From contig JAXHUH010000036.1 of the NCBI GenBank assembly GCA_034211175.1, positions 1-25,341 on the forward strand: a DNA stretch of 25,341 nt. Direction: 5' to 3'. The notes beneath the pieces were generated by a model, which saw only the letters and a list, made by a program, of their open reading frames with translations, was not told the origin of the DNA and ran no database searches. A program made the translations under genes and the position numbers. The stretch's first letter is position 1; each line of letters starts with the position of its first letter. Positions 14,489-22,600 of this stretch are shown here, piece by piece. Source of the stretch: JAXHUH01 sp034211175 (GTDB lineage: Bacteria; Actinomycetota; Acidimicrobiia; Acidimicrobiales; CAIXPF01).

Positions 14489-15253
14489 GTGACCTACCCG
14501 ACCGCCACCGACGAGGACGTCGCGTTCTTCGAGGAGCACGGCTGGATCCAGGTCGACGACGCCATCGATCCCGCCGACCTCGCCGAGCTCGTCGAGCACT
14601 GCGACGAGATCCTCCGCGAGCGGGACACGATGGCGTTCGACTGGGCCTGGGAGGAGGGCACACCTCGGGAGGAGCGGGAGTTCCGGATCCTCCAGGCCAG
14701 CCCGACCCGCTACTTCCCCGAGCTCGCCGGGGCCCGGTTCCGGCAGTGGGCGACCGGCTTCGCGTCCGCCCTCATGCGGCGCGACGTGGAGTTCTGGTAC
14801 GACCAGTTCCTGGCGAAGTCACCGCAGAAGGGGGCCCGCACCTACTGGCACCAGGACGAGGGCTACTGGGGCCGCAACCTCGACGACCGGGGCATCACCT
14901 GCTGGATGCCGTTCCACGACGTCGACGTGGACAACGGGTGCATGCACTTCGTCGACGGCGGCCACCGGGACGGCATCCTCGTCCACCACCAGCCGGACGG
15001 GGTCGCCAGCGACCTGCTGTGCTGCGAGCCCGACGAGACCCGGGCCGTCGCCCGTCCGCTGCGCCTCGGCGCCGTGACGTTCCACCACTCGAAGACGCCG
15101 CACATGACCACGCCGAACGTCACCGATCGGTGGCGGCGGATCCTCAGCCAGCACTTCCGCGAGGTCGGCGCGCCGGGTGAGGGCGGGCACTACCCGTGGA
15201 AGGTGTACGTCAACCAGTTCACGGGCCGCAGGATCGTCCCCGAGCGGTCCTGA
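14489..15253 (+). CDS. Phytanoyl-CoA dioxygenase (PhyH) family protein
   Basis: 254 residues. A non-haem Fe(II)/2-oxoglutarate dioxygenase: the metal triad is His121 and Asp123 (YWHQDEGYWG) plus His205 (HHSKTPHMTTPNV). Arg216 (DRWRRILSQHF), 11 residues after the distal His as in human PhyH, is the likely 2-oxoglutarate anchor. The middle segment TCWMPFHDVDVDNGCMHFVDGGHR is the standard PhyH core. Bacterial members hydroxylate lipids, ectoine, amino acids, halogenated or natural-product substrates, so the substrate is open. The start is GTG 14489 because GAGGAGG (14475-14481) is 7 nt before it; an ATG at 14444 lacks a ribosome site. Divergent from the GH172 pair and followed after 58 bp by a flavin oxidase. 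Confidence 0.9.
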   Translation: MTYPTATDEDVAFFEEHGWIQVDDAIDPADLAELVEHCDEILRERDTMAFDWAWEEGTPREEREFRILQASPTRYFPELAGARFRQWATGFASALMRRDVEFWYDQFLAKSPQKGARTYWHQDEGYWGRNLDDRGITCWMPFHDVDVDNGCMHFVDGGHRDGILVHHQPDGVASDLLCCEPDETRAVARPLRLGAVTFHHSKTPHMTTPNVTDRWRRILSQHFREVGAPGEGGHYPWKVYVNQFTGRRIVPERS

Positions 15254-15311
15254 ACGCCGGGGGGTCTGACAGACTCGGGCCACGACGGACGACTCCCCCA
15301 CCTCCGCCGAT

Positions 15312-16973
15312 GTGGTCGTCGTCGGCGGCGGCCACAACGGGCTGATCTGCGCCGCGTACCTGGCGGCTGCGGGGGTCGACGTCTGCGTGGTCGAGAAGAA
15401 CGAGGTGTGCGGTGGCGCGCTGTTCTCGACGGTGTCGCCGGACGGGACCGTGCTCGAACGGGGCGGGATCGACCACTCGACGATCGTCGCCTCGCCGATC
15501 CCCGACGAGCTCGCCCTCGACCGTCACGGCCTCCGGTACCTGGCCCGGACCGAGAGCGCCGTCCACCTGTTCGGCGACGGTGCCCGCATCACCATCGCCC
15601 CCACCGCCGAGGAGACGGCCGCGTCGATCGCCGCCATCGACCGGGCCGACGGCGACGCGTGGCTCGAGCTCGCCGCACTCGCCACCGAGCTGGGCGCGTT
15701 CACCGCCGAGCTCACGGACGGCCACCCGATCCCGCTGCCCGTGGCGTTGGCCGCCGGACGCGCCGCGCTCGGCGCCAAGGGCCGGCCGCTGCTCGACCTG
15801 GCGACCGCGCCGGTGGTCGACGAGGTGCAGCGCCGGTTCACCAGTCCCCACGTCCGCGCCATGGGCATCGCCCGGACCACGTTCTCGGGCCTGCCCGCCT
15901 GGTACCCGGGCACGGCGGCGGTCCTCGCCATGACCGCGTCCGGGCACGGCCGCACCTACGCCCGCCCCGAGGGTGGCTCGCGGGCCTTCGTCGCCGCGCT
16001 CGAGCGGGCCGTCACCGCCAACGGCGGCCGGATCGTGACCGGCGCATCGGTCGACACCGTGCGCCGTGACGGGGACACCTGGACCGTGCGCACCGGCGGC
16101 GGGACGATCACGGCCCGGCGCGCCGTCGTCTCGGCGATACCGCCGCAGGACCTGCTGACCGCGATGCTCGAACCCGCCGACCTCCTCGGGCGCCGGGCCC
16201 GCCGCCGCCTCCGCGACGCCGAGGTCGTGGCGGCCAACCTCGGTCAGTTCACGCTGGCCGCCGAGCTCGACCGCCACCCCGACCTGGGCGCTCGGACCGG
16301 AGCCGGCTACGAGGGGTCGATGCTGTGGCTGACGGCCGACCCCCGCGACGCGATGGCGTCCCAGACCGCCGCGGCCATGGGCGGCCTGGCCGATCGGCCG
16401 CCGGTGGTCTCGACGTTCCCGACCGTTGCCGACCCGACCCTGGCCCCCGACGGCCGGGGGTCGTTCTGGGTCAACGGGTACCTCGCCGCCCGCCTCGCTC
16501 GCCCCGGAGGCTGGTCCGCCGACGCAACCGACACGCTCGCCGAGCGGGTGTGGGCCACGGTCGGGGCGTGCCTCGGCGACGTGCGCGACCTGGTCACGGA
16601 GACGATCATCGCGACCCCGGCCGACGTGTCGGCCCGCACCGGTGCCGAGAACCCGGGCCAGCACCTGGCGACCACGCTCGGCCAGATGTTCGGGAACCGG
16701 CCGCTGCCCGGCTGGGGCGACCATCGGAGCGCGATCGGTGGGCTCTACCTGACCGGCGCGGGCACCGACCCGGGCCCCGGCATCAGCGGGCTCCCCGGTC
16801 GGGCGTGCGCCCACGCGGTGCTCGCCGACCTCGCCGGCCGCGACCAACAGGGTGACGGTGGCGTCGGGTCGTCGCTGCGGGATCGGTTGCGCTCGACCAC
16901 CGGCACCGGCCGCGCCGAGCTCGATCGACTGGTCCGCCTGACCCGTCGTGCCCGGGCCGTCCGCCGAGGCTGA
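15312..16973 (+). CDS. FAD-dependent oxidoreductase (phytoene desaturase/amine oxidase superfamily)
   Basis: 553 residues from GTG 15312. The N-terminal dinucleotide-binding motif is VVVGGGHNGLICAAYLAAAGVDVCVVEK followed by NEVCGGALFSTV. The C-terminal FAD-binding segment is GGLYLTGAGTDPGPGISGLPGRACAHAVL. The centre contains GSRAFVAALERAVTANGGRIVTGASVDTVRRDGD, the usual CrtI/NAD(P)-binding domain region that builds the FAD site. Length and layout fit the CrtI-like PYROXD2/carotenoid-desaturase relatives. With no other carotenoid gene nearby, a desaturase or oxidase for another substrate is likely. The in-frame stop at 15267 leaves GTG 15312 as the only ordinary start, which removes all residues before the first strand; an ACG start (15282 or 15285) is possible. 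It ends 22 bp from the convergent regulator gene. Confidence 0.85.
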   Translation: MVVVGGGHNGLICAAYLAAAGVDVCVVEKNEVCGGALFSTVSPDGTVLERGGIDHSTIVASPIPDELALDRHGLRYLARTESAVHLFGDGARITIAPTAEETAASIAAIDRADGDAWLELAALATELGAFTAELTDGHPIPLPVALAAGRAALGAKGRPLLDLATAPVVDEVQRRFTSPHVRAMGIARTTFSGLPAWYPGTAAVLAMTASGHGRTYARPEGGSRAFVAALERAVTANGGRIVTGASVDTVRRDGDTWTVRTGGGTITARRAVVSAIPPQDLLTAMLEPADLLGRRARRRLRDAEVVAANLGQFTLAAELDRHPDLGARTGAGYEGSMLWLTADPRDAMASQTAAAMGGLADRPPVVSTFPTVADPTLAPDGRGSFWVNGYLAARLARPGGWSADATDTLAERVWATVGACLGDVRDLVTETIIATPADVSARTGAENPGQHLATTLGQMFGNRPLPGWGDHRSAIGGLYLTGAGTDPGPGISGLPGRACAHAVLADLAGRDQQGDGGVGSSLRDRLRSTTGTGRAELDRLVRLTRRARAVRRG

Positions 16974-16995
16974 CCGACCTCGACCGGCCCGGCGA

Positions 16996-17577
16996 TCAGT
17001 CGTGGGGGCGGAGGATGACGAGGAAGATGCGCACCGCGTCGTCGCCGATCACGTGCCACCGGCGGCGCAGCGGGCCGGGGTGGATGATGCAGTCGCCCGG
17101 CCCCAGCGTCACCTCCGGTCCGTCGGCGAACTCGACCATCAGGTGCCCGTCGATCAGGTGGAGGATCACGTCGCCCGGGTGGTCGTACCAGACGTCGAGG
17201 TCCTCGCCCGGGGCGACGGCGTACTCGTAGATCTCGAGGTGGCGGTCGGCGTCGGCCAGCACGACGCGCCCGATGGCCGACCCCGGCCGGTCGCTGGAGG
17301 GCACCCGGCGGCCCTCGCCGGCCCGGATGACCTCGATGCCGTCCGAGGCCCGGGTGGGCAGGAGCGCCGAGGGCTCGGTCTCGAGCACCTCGGCCATGCG
17401 GTAGAGCGTCGAGATCGACGGGGTCGACAGGCCCCGCTCGACCGCGCTGATGAACGGCTGGCTGACCCCGCACCGGGCCGCGAAGTCCCGCATCGACAAC
17501 CCGGCGTCGCTGCGGGCCCGCTTGATCGCCCGACCCACGGCGTGGCGGATCGGGTCGGCGTCGGCCTCCGTCGTCAA
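16996..17577 (-). CDS. XRE-family transcriptional regulator with cupin sensor domain
   Basis: 193 residues. Residues about 13-70 are a helix-turn-helix of the HTH_3 type (AIKRARSDAGLSMRDFAARCGVSQPFISAVERGLSTPSISTLYRMAEVL). Residues about 115-185 are a cupin_2 beta barrel (YEYAVAPGEDLDVWYDHPGDVILHLIDGHLMVEF, then LGPGDCIIHPGPLRRRWHVIGDD), expected to bind a small effector. Such PuuR-like proteins usually repress catabolic or transport genes. The start is TTG 17577, whose last two bases are shared with the TGA of the ATPase gene (TTGA, 4-bp overlap), so it is coupled to the ABC operon. It probably senses the transported compound or its product and controls this operon and/or the divergent enzymes. 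Confidence 0.87.
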   Translation of the reverse strand: MTTEADADPIRHAVGRAIKRARSDAGLSMRDFAARCGVSQPFISAVERGLSTPSISTLYRMAEVLETEPSALLPTRASDGIEVIRAGEGRRVPSSDRPGSAIGRVVLADADRHLEIYEYAVAPGEDLDVWYDHPGDVILHLIDGHLMVEFADGPEVTLGPGDCIIHPGPLRRRWHVIGDDAVRIFLVILRPHD

Positions 17578-18389
17578 CCCTCGTCCCCGGAGGGGTCGCT
17601 GGCGGCGAGCGTCGCGGCCACGGCGTCGACCAGGCCGTGGAACTCGGGGCTGCGGGTCATCTCCGCCGAGCGCGGCCTCGGGAGGTCGACGCGCACGGTG
17701 TCCACGATGGTCGAGGGGCGGGGGGACATGATCACGATCTCGTCGGCCAGCAACACGGCCTCGTCGATGGAGTGGGTGACGAGCAGGGTAGTCGTCACCC
17801 GCTCCAGCCAGATCCGCTGGAGCTCCATGTTCATCCGTTGGCGGGTCATGGCGTCGAGCGCGCCGAACGGCTCGTCGAGCAGCAGCACCGCCGGGTCGGT
17901 GACCAGCGAGCGGGCGATCGCCACCCGCTGGCGCATGCCGCCCGAGAGATGACGCGGCCTGGCGCCGGCGAACCCCTCGAGCCCGACCAGCGAGATGAGG
18001 TCGTCGATGGCGGAGCGCGGCACGTCGGCCCCGGTGACCTGGAGCGCGAAGCGGATGTTGTCGTAGACGCTGCGCCACGGGAGCAGCGCGGCGTCCTGGA
18101 ACGCCACGCCGATCTCGTGGGCGTCGCGGGCCTCGGTCGCCGGCCTCCCGTGGACGAGGACCGTCCCGCTCGTCGGCTGCTCGAGCGCGGCGAGCATCCG
18201 CAGCACGGTCGACTTCCCGCACCCCGACGGGCCGACGAGGGCGGTCAGCGTGCCCGCGGGCGCGACGTGGTCGAAGCGCTCGATGGCGACGAGCGGTCGG
18301 CGGTCGAGCACGAACTCCTTGCGGACACCGCTGAGCTCGAAGCCCGTCCCGCCGCCGACCGCGTCGTCACCGGTGACGGCGTCGACCAT
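17574..18389 (-). CDS. ABC transporter ATP-binding protein (NitT/TauT family)
   Basis: 271 residues. All ATPase motifs are present: Walker A GPSGCGKST (residues 53-61), Q-loop VAFQDAALLPWRSVYDN, signature LSGGMRQRVAIARSL, Walker B AVLLLDEPFGALD and the switch histidine in LVTHSIDEAVLLAD. The segment DEPFGALDAMTR followed by THSIDEA is typical of the nitrate/taurine/sulfonate (SsuB/TauB) and HMP-precursor (ThiZ-like) importers. It powers uptake through the fused permease encoded upstream. The ATG at 18389 overlaps the binding-protein stop by one base (TGATG). The first 20 residues are a Gly/Asp-rich extension. Confidence 0.92.
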   Translation of the reverse strand: MVDAVTGDDAVGGGTGFELSGVRKEFVLDRRPLVAIERFDHVAPAGTLTALVGPSGCGKSTVLRMLAALEQPTSGTVLVHGRPATEARDAHEIGVAFQDAALLPWRSVYDNIRFALQVTGADVPRSAIDDLISLVGLEGFAGARPRHLSGGMRQRVAIARSLVTDPAVLLLDEPFGALDAMTRQRMNMELQRIWLERVTTTLLVTHSIDEAVLLADEIVIMSPRPSTIVDTVRVDLPRPRSAEMTRSPEFHGLVDAVAATLAASDPSGDEG

Positions 18390-19438
18390 CACGAGAGGAG
18401 CTCGTGCGCTTCCTCGAGCAGGGAGGTGTCGAGGAACTCGTCGACCGTCGGGAGGTCGGTCTCGCCGGCGGTCTCGAGGCCCGGCAGCACCTCGTTCTCC
18501 ATCTTCTCCGGATCGACGGAGAGGAGGCCGTTGGCGTCGGTGTAGTCGCTGTCCATCAGCTCGATGTACGCGGGGTTGGCGACCTCCGCGTACTCCTCGT
18601 TGATCTCGGCATCGGCCGCATAGTCCTCGACCAGGATCGGCAGCGACTCGCTCGGGTCGGCGCGGTTGTCCATCGCCCCCTGGAGCAGGGCGGCGAGGTA
18701 GCCGACGACCAGGTCGCGGTTCTCGTCGATCCACGCCCGCGACGCGAAGATGATGTCGCCGTACGACGGCAGACCGAAGTCGCTGTACGGCGCGGCGCTG
18801 GCGTCGTAGCCCTGGAGCTGGAGCTGCAGCGGCTGGTTGGTGACATAGGACGCGATGGCGTCCATCTCCCCGTCGGCGAGCGGCTGGGGATCGAAGCCCA
18901 TGGGGATGAACTCGTAGTCCGGCTCCATCCCATTGACCCGGAACACCGCATCGATCTGCACCTGATCTCCCTGAGGGCCGCCGATGCGCTTGCCCACCAG
19001 ATCGTCGATGGTGCTGATGCCGGTCTCGGTCATCCACGTGAATCCGAGCGGGTTCCGCTGGTACATGGCCCCGATGACGACGAAGTCGGAGCCCTCCTGG
19101 TTGGCCTTGATGATGTCGAGCTCGCTCGCCGACAGACCGACGTTGCCGTCGCCGGCGGCGAGCACCTGGACGACCGCCGGGGTGTTCGGACCGCCGTGGC
19201 TGAGCGTCGACTCCACGCCGCGGTCGGCGAAGTAGCCCTTCGACTCGGCCAGGTACCACGCCGACCACTCGATGTCGGGCAGCCAGTTGAACTGGGTGGT
19301 GATCGGGCCGGTCGCGGCGGCGTCGCCCGAGTCGTCGTCATCACCACCGCAGGCGCTGAGCACCGGCAGGGCGCCGACGATCGTGAGTCCGCCGGCAACA
19401 CGGGCGGAGCGGGACAGGAACGCACGTCGGGTGTACAC
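18389..19438 (-). CDS. ABC transporter substrate-binding lipoprotein (NMT1/THI5-like)
   Basis: 349 residues. Exported by the Tat system (YTRRAFLSRSARVAGG twin-arginine) and anchored as a lipoprotein through Cys30 (LPVLSACGGDDDD lipobox). The fold is periplasmic-binding type 2 of the NMT1/THI5 family: TTQFNWLPDIEWSAWYLAESKGYFADRGVE, then PAVVQVLAAGDGNVGLSASELDIIKANQEG, DDLVGKRIGGP and ADGEMDAIASYVTNQPLQL. Members bind pyrimidine precursors of thiamine, sulfonates, taurine or other small N/S compounds; the ligand cannot be read from sequence. The start is GTG 19438 with CCGGAGG 6 nt upstream. The spacing to the permease gene is 155 bp, a stretch rich in GGGTC repeats, so it could also have its own promoter. 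Confidence 0.9.
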   Translation of the reverse strand: MYTRRAFLSRSARVAGGLTIVGALPVLSACGGDDDDSGDAAATGPITTQFNWLPDIEWSAWYLAESKGYFADRGVESTLSHGGPNTPAVVQVLAAGDGNVGLSASELDIIKANQEGSDFVVIGAMYQRNPLGFTWMTETGISTIDDLVGKRIGGPQGDQVQIDAVFRVNGMEPDYEFIPMGFDPQPLADGEMDAIASYVTNQPLQLQLQGYDASAAPYSDFGLPSYGDIIFASRAWIDENRDLVVGYLAALLQGAMDNRADPSESLPILVEDYAADAEINEEYAEVANPAYIELMDSDYTDANGLLSVDPEKMENEVLPGLETAGETDLPTVDEFLDTSLLEEAHELLS

Positions 19439-19593
19439 GGTTGGCCTCCGGGGATGGCAACGGGTCAGGGGGCGTGGCGGGTCTGTCGGGTCTCGGTCGC
19501 GGTGAGGTCTCGGCGGGTCGGGTCGGCGATGGGATCAGATCGGCGGATCGGGTCAGCGGGTGGGCGCGCCCCGGGCCCGGCGGGCGGGCGCCG
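19439..19593 (-). other. GGGTC-rich gap between permease and binding-protein genes
   Basis: The 155 bp carry GGGTC or GGTCGGGTC-like units several times on the plus strand (around 19460-19560), so on the transcribed strand it is a pyrimidine-rich GACCC array. No ORF is seen. It may serve as a differential-expression element (mRNA processing or partial termination) raising binding-protein levels over permease, as is common for ABC importers. Confidence 0.35.
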
Positions 19594-21216
19594 TCACGTC
19601 CAGCGCTCGTGGACGGCGTGCTCGAGCTTGCCGACGGCGGCGAAGACGAGGACCGACACGACCACCACGACGATGGCGGCGCCGAACGCCCGGGGCAGCT
19701 CGAGGAGGCGGTAGGCGTAGGCGAACTCGACGCCGAGCCCCTCGCGCCCGATGAGGCTCTCGCCGACCACCGCGGCGATCACGGCCGAGCCCGTGGCGAT
19801 CCGGAAGCCGCTGACGATGTGGGGCACCGCAGCGGGGAGGACGAGGCGGCGGAACCGGGTGCCGCGGTCCGCGCCGAGCGCGTCGACGAGGTCGAGGGAC
19901 GACCGGGTCGCCGCGGCGAGGCCCGAGCGGGTGAAGACGAACACCGGGTAGAAGACGAGGACCGACGCCAGGGCCCACACGGTGGTCGGGTTGTAGCCCA
20001 GGACCCGGGCGAACAGCGGGAACAGCGCGACGAGCGGGGTCGCGGCGACCAGCACGACGAGCGGCACGGTCATGCCGGCGAGGAGCTCGAAGCGCGACGC
20101 GGCGAGCGCCGCGACGAGCCCGATCACCACGCCGACGCCGAGCGCGATCGCCGAGGTCTGCAACGTCGCCCACGTGGCGGCCAGGTACTCCCCCGGCGCA
20201 CCGACGAGGTCGTCGAGCACGGCCGACGGGCTCGGGGCGACGATGGGCGACACGTCGCCGACCTCGATCCAGGCCCACCACACGGTCGTCAGCACGGCGA
20301 CGAGGCCGACGACGGTGGCGGACTCGACGGCGATGGTGCGCAGGAGGTGGTCGCGCCCGCCGCCCGACGGCGCCGACGCGGTGCGGGTCACGGTGGTGCC
20401 GTAGCGGTCGGCGGCGAGGTTGCGCAGGAGGCCGAGGCCGGCGTACACGAGCAGCCCGCAGCCGGCGCTGAGCAGCGACGCCGCCCACAGCTGCGGCGCC
20501 CGCGCCCCCTGCATGGCGGTGATGAGCAGCACGCCGAGCCCGCGCTCGGCCCCGTACCACTCGCCGAACACGGCACCGGCGAGCGCGGCCGGCGCGGCGA
20601 GGCGCAGCCCGTCGGCGATGGCGGGCCACGCGGAGGGCAGCTCCACCGACCAGACCCGACGGGCCCGGCTCGAGCCGAGTGCGGAGGCGACGTCGTGCAC
20701 GGCCGACGACGCGGCGCCGAGGCCGACCGAGGTGGACACGAAGACGTAGAAGAAGACGGCGATGGCGGCGACCGCGACCGGGCCGCGGTCGCGGCCGAGC
20801 ACGATGAGCAGGCACGGCGCCACGGCAACCCACGGGGCGGCGTTGGCGATGGCGGCGAGGCGGGTGATGCTGCGGCGCAGACCGGGGACGGCGGCGGCGG
20901 CGAGCGCGGCGGCGAAGGCGAGCCCGCCGCCGACGAGCAGGCCCCGCACCGCCGACCAGACGGTGGCGGTCACGGCCCGCCGGTACACGTCGGCCGAATC
21001 ACCGAAGAGCGGTTCGACCGCGTCGAGGGGCGTGACGACCATCCCGCCGGCCCACTCCGCACGCCCGCCGTAGGTCCAGATCGCGAGGAGGACCACGACG
21101 CCGAGCACAGGCGCCGCGACATCCATGCCCGGGCTCACGGAAGACAGGAGCGCCCGGCGTGGGATGCGCGTCGGGTCCGCCCTGAGCTCCTCCTCCCGCT
21201 GTTGCGATCCGTGCAT
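19594..21216 (-). CDS. Fused ABC permease with two BPD-type domains (NitT/TauT)
   Basis: 540 residues, twice the usual SsuC/TauC length. Two full permease domains lie in one chain. The first (about residues 60-290) has the EAA-loop LGSSRARRVWSVELPSAWPAIADGLRLAAPAALAGAVFGEWYG. The second (about 300-535) has LGADRGTRFRRLVLPAAVPHIVSGFRIATGSAVIAAVVGESLIG. Each loop contacts one ATPase of the dimer, so a single polypeptide supplies the whole membrane part of the importer. ATG 21216 is chosen because AGGTGAGAG precedes it; a TTG at 21267 would add 17 residues without a ribosome site. First gene of the operon permease, binding protein, ATPase, regulator; divergent from the enolase-superfamily gene. 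Confidence 0.88.
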   Translation of the reverse strand: MHGSQQREEELRADPTRIPRRALLSSVSPGMDVAAPVLGVVVLLAIWTYGGRAEWAGGMVVTPLDAVEPLFGDSADVYRRAVTATVWSAVRGLLVGGGLAFAAALAAAAVPGLRRSITRLAAIANAAPWVAVAPCLLIVLGRDRGPVAVAAIAVFFYVFVSTSVGLGAASSAVHDVASALGSSRARRVWSVELPSAWPAIADGLRLAAPAALAGAVFGEWYGAERGLGVLLITAMQGARAPQLWAASLLSAGCGLLVYAGLGLLRNLAADRYGTTVTRTASAPSGGGRDHLLRTIAVESATVVGLVAVLTTVWWAWIEVGDVSPIVAPSPSAVLDDLVGAPGEYLAATWATLQTSAIALGVGVVIGLVAALAASRFELLAGMTVPLVVLVAATPLVALFPLFARVLGYNPTTVWALASVLVFYPVFVFTRSGLAAATRSSLDLVDALGADRGTRFRRLVLPAAVPHIVSGFRIATGSAVIAAVVGESLIGREGLGVEFAYAYRLLELPRAFGAAIVVVVVSVLVFAAVGKLEHAVHERWT

Positions 21217-21412
21217 GAAGTAACTCTCACCTATTGGTCCCGAGAACAGAACGGCGTTGCACAGCAAGCCCCCGCCTCGCCGATGGGCGAGAACACTAAG
21301 GTCAGGCCGATCGTGCCGCCATGGACTCGTGTAAATGCTCCGTTACGAGCTGATCAATGGCAGTTATCGGCCATGCGCGGCTAGAACCGGACGCAGATCG
21401 AAGGGGTTCACG
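21217..21412. promoter_or_regulatory. Divergent control region of importer and catabolic operons
   Basis: 196 bp, clearly richer in A and T than the flanking genes, between two divergent operon starts. It contains an inverted repeat GTAA-N8-TTAC (21331-21346, extended by an outer CTCGT..ACGAG) and TTGC-aca-GCAA (21257-21267). These are the best candidate operators for the XRE-cupin regulator encoded at the end of the importer operon. No clear -35/-10 pair can be fixed by eye. Confidence 0.5.
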
Positions 21413-22600
21413 ATGAAGATCGAGCGCGTCGGCGCGGTGCTCGCCGGGTACCGCAAGACCGATCCGGAGATGCAGCGCAGCTTCGCCCTCGTCCGCGTCG
21501 AGACCGACGACGGAACGGTCGGGTGGGGTGAGGCGTCGACCAACTGGGGCCACTCCTACCCGACCGTCTTCCGGGCGGTGATCGACGACGTCTGCGCCGG
21601 CCACCTGGTGGGACGCGAGCCCCGCGCCATCCGCGACCGGGTCGCCGAGCTGCGCGTCGCGCTCGACGGCTACCTCGGCTGGGAGGGCCTCACCAGTCAG
21701 GCGATCGGCGCGATCGAGACCGCGCTGTGGGACGTGCTCGGCAAGTCACTGGGCGCGCCCGTCCACGAGCTGCTCGGCGCCCGGCCCTACCCGATCCCGC
21801 TGTACGGCACGGGCACGACGATGTTCGAGCAGCCGGCCGACTGGCACGCCCGCTACTTCGACCAGTGCCTGGCGCTCGGCTTCGCCGGGGTGAAGGTGCG
21901 CCTCGGGCGGCCCCTCGACGAGGACGTCGAGGTCGTGCGGGTCGTCCGGGAGCACATCGGGCCAAACAAGCTCCTCGGCGTCGACTCGTACTGGTTCCAC
22001 GACCCCGACACTGCCGCCGCCCTCGCCCGGCGGATCGAGCCCTACGGCGTCCACTTCTTCGAGGAGCCGATCCCCCAGTACCAGCTCGACGGGCTCGCCC
22101 GCCTCCAGCGAGCGACCCCGATCCGGGTGGCGGTCGGCGAGCGGGTGTTCTCGCCCCGGGCGTTCGAGGAGCTGGCCCGCCGGGACGCGGCCCGGGTGTT
22201 CGAGCCCGACGTGACCCTGGCCGGCGGGATCCTCGCGTGCATGGAGATCGCGGCCATCGCCGATCGCCACGCCATCGAGGTCATCCCCCACGTCGGCGGG
22301 CCCACCGTCGTCGGCCTCGCCGCCAACCTCCACTGGGCCACCGCGGCCAGGGTGCGGATCTGCGAGTACGACATCGACCCCCACCAGCCGATGATCACCG
22401 ACCTCGGCGACAACCCTGGTCTCGCGCTGACCGACCTCGCCGGCGGCACGATCACCGCCCCGACCGGCCCGGGCCTCGGCGTCGAGGTCGACGAGGCGCG
22501 CCTCGCTGACCACCCCTACGTCTCCGGCGACACCTATGCGGAGCTGTTCCCGGAGCACGAGTCGGGCCGCTCCGCCGCCGGCGAGCGCGGCGACGGGTGA
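21413..22600 (+). CDS. Mandelate racemase/enolase superfamily enzyme (MR subgroup)
   Basis: 395 residues. A capping domain (1-125, with VRVETDDGTVGWGEA and AIGAIETALWDVLGKSLGAPVHELLG) is followed by a TIM barrel. Enzymes of this superfamily abstract a proton alpha to a carboxylate with Mg2+ help, giving racemisation or dehydration of sugar acids and related compounds. Metal ligands are Asp191 (GVDSYW), Glu217 (HFFEEPIP) and Glu243 (AVGERVF). The His293 (IPHVGGP)-Asp266 (EPDVTLAGG) dyad is intact. The strand-2 motif is Lys161-Val-Arg163, whereas mandelate racemase has Lys-x-Lys. ATG 21413 is preceded by GAAGGGG. Its stop overlaps the amidohydrolase GTG by 4 bp (GTGA). Confidence 0.9.
   Translation: MKIERVGAVLAGYRKTDPEMQRSFALVRVETDDGTVGWGEASTNWGHSYPTVFRAVIDDVCAGHLVGREPRAIRDRVAELRVALDGYLGWEGLTSQAIGAIETALWDVLGKSLGAPVHELLGARPYPIPLYGTGTTMFEQPADWHARYFDQCLALGFAGVKVRLGRPLDEDVEVVRVVREHIGPNKLLGVDSYWFHDPDTAAALARRIEPYGVHFFEEPIPQYQLDGLARLQRATPIRVAVGERVFSPRAFEELARRDAARVFEPDVTLAGGILACMEIAAIADRHAIEVIPHVGGPTVVGLAANLHWATAARVRICEYDIDPHQPMITDLGDNPGLALTDLAGGTITAPTGPGLGVEVDEARLADHPYVSGDTYAELFPEHESGRSAAGERGDG

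Noticed and set aside
14262..14663. A longer version of the microprotein starting at 14663
   Set aside because: It would run antisense through the start of the PhyH gene, and its extra N-terminal part is Arg/Pro-rich without features. The ATG at 14390 with a good ribosome site is better.
16996..18222. A 408-codon frame extending the XRE-cupin regulator upstream
   Set aside because: The extra part is a shadow of the ATPase gene; the TTG at 17577 overlapping the ATPase stop gives the normal XRE-cupin length.
19439..19593. GGGTC-rich spacer considered as a CRISPR-like or mobile repeat
   Set aside because: The units are short, irregularly spaced and without spacers of constant length.
19441..21384. 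A 647-codon plus-strand open frame opposite the permease gene
   Set aside because: Composition is repetitive Gly/Arg/Asp/Glu with no hydrophobic core or motif; the minus-strand permease explains the region.
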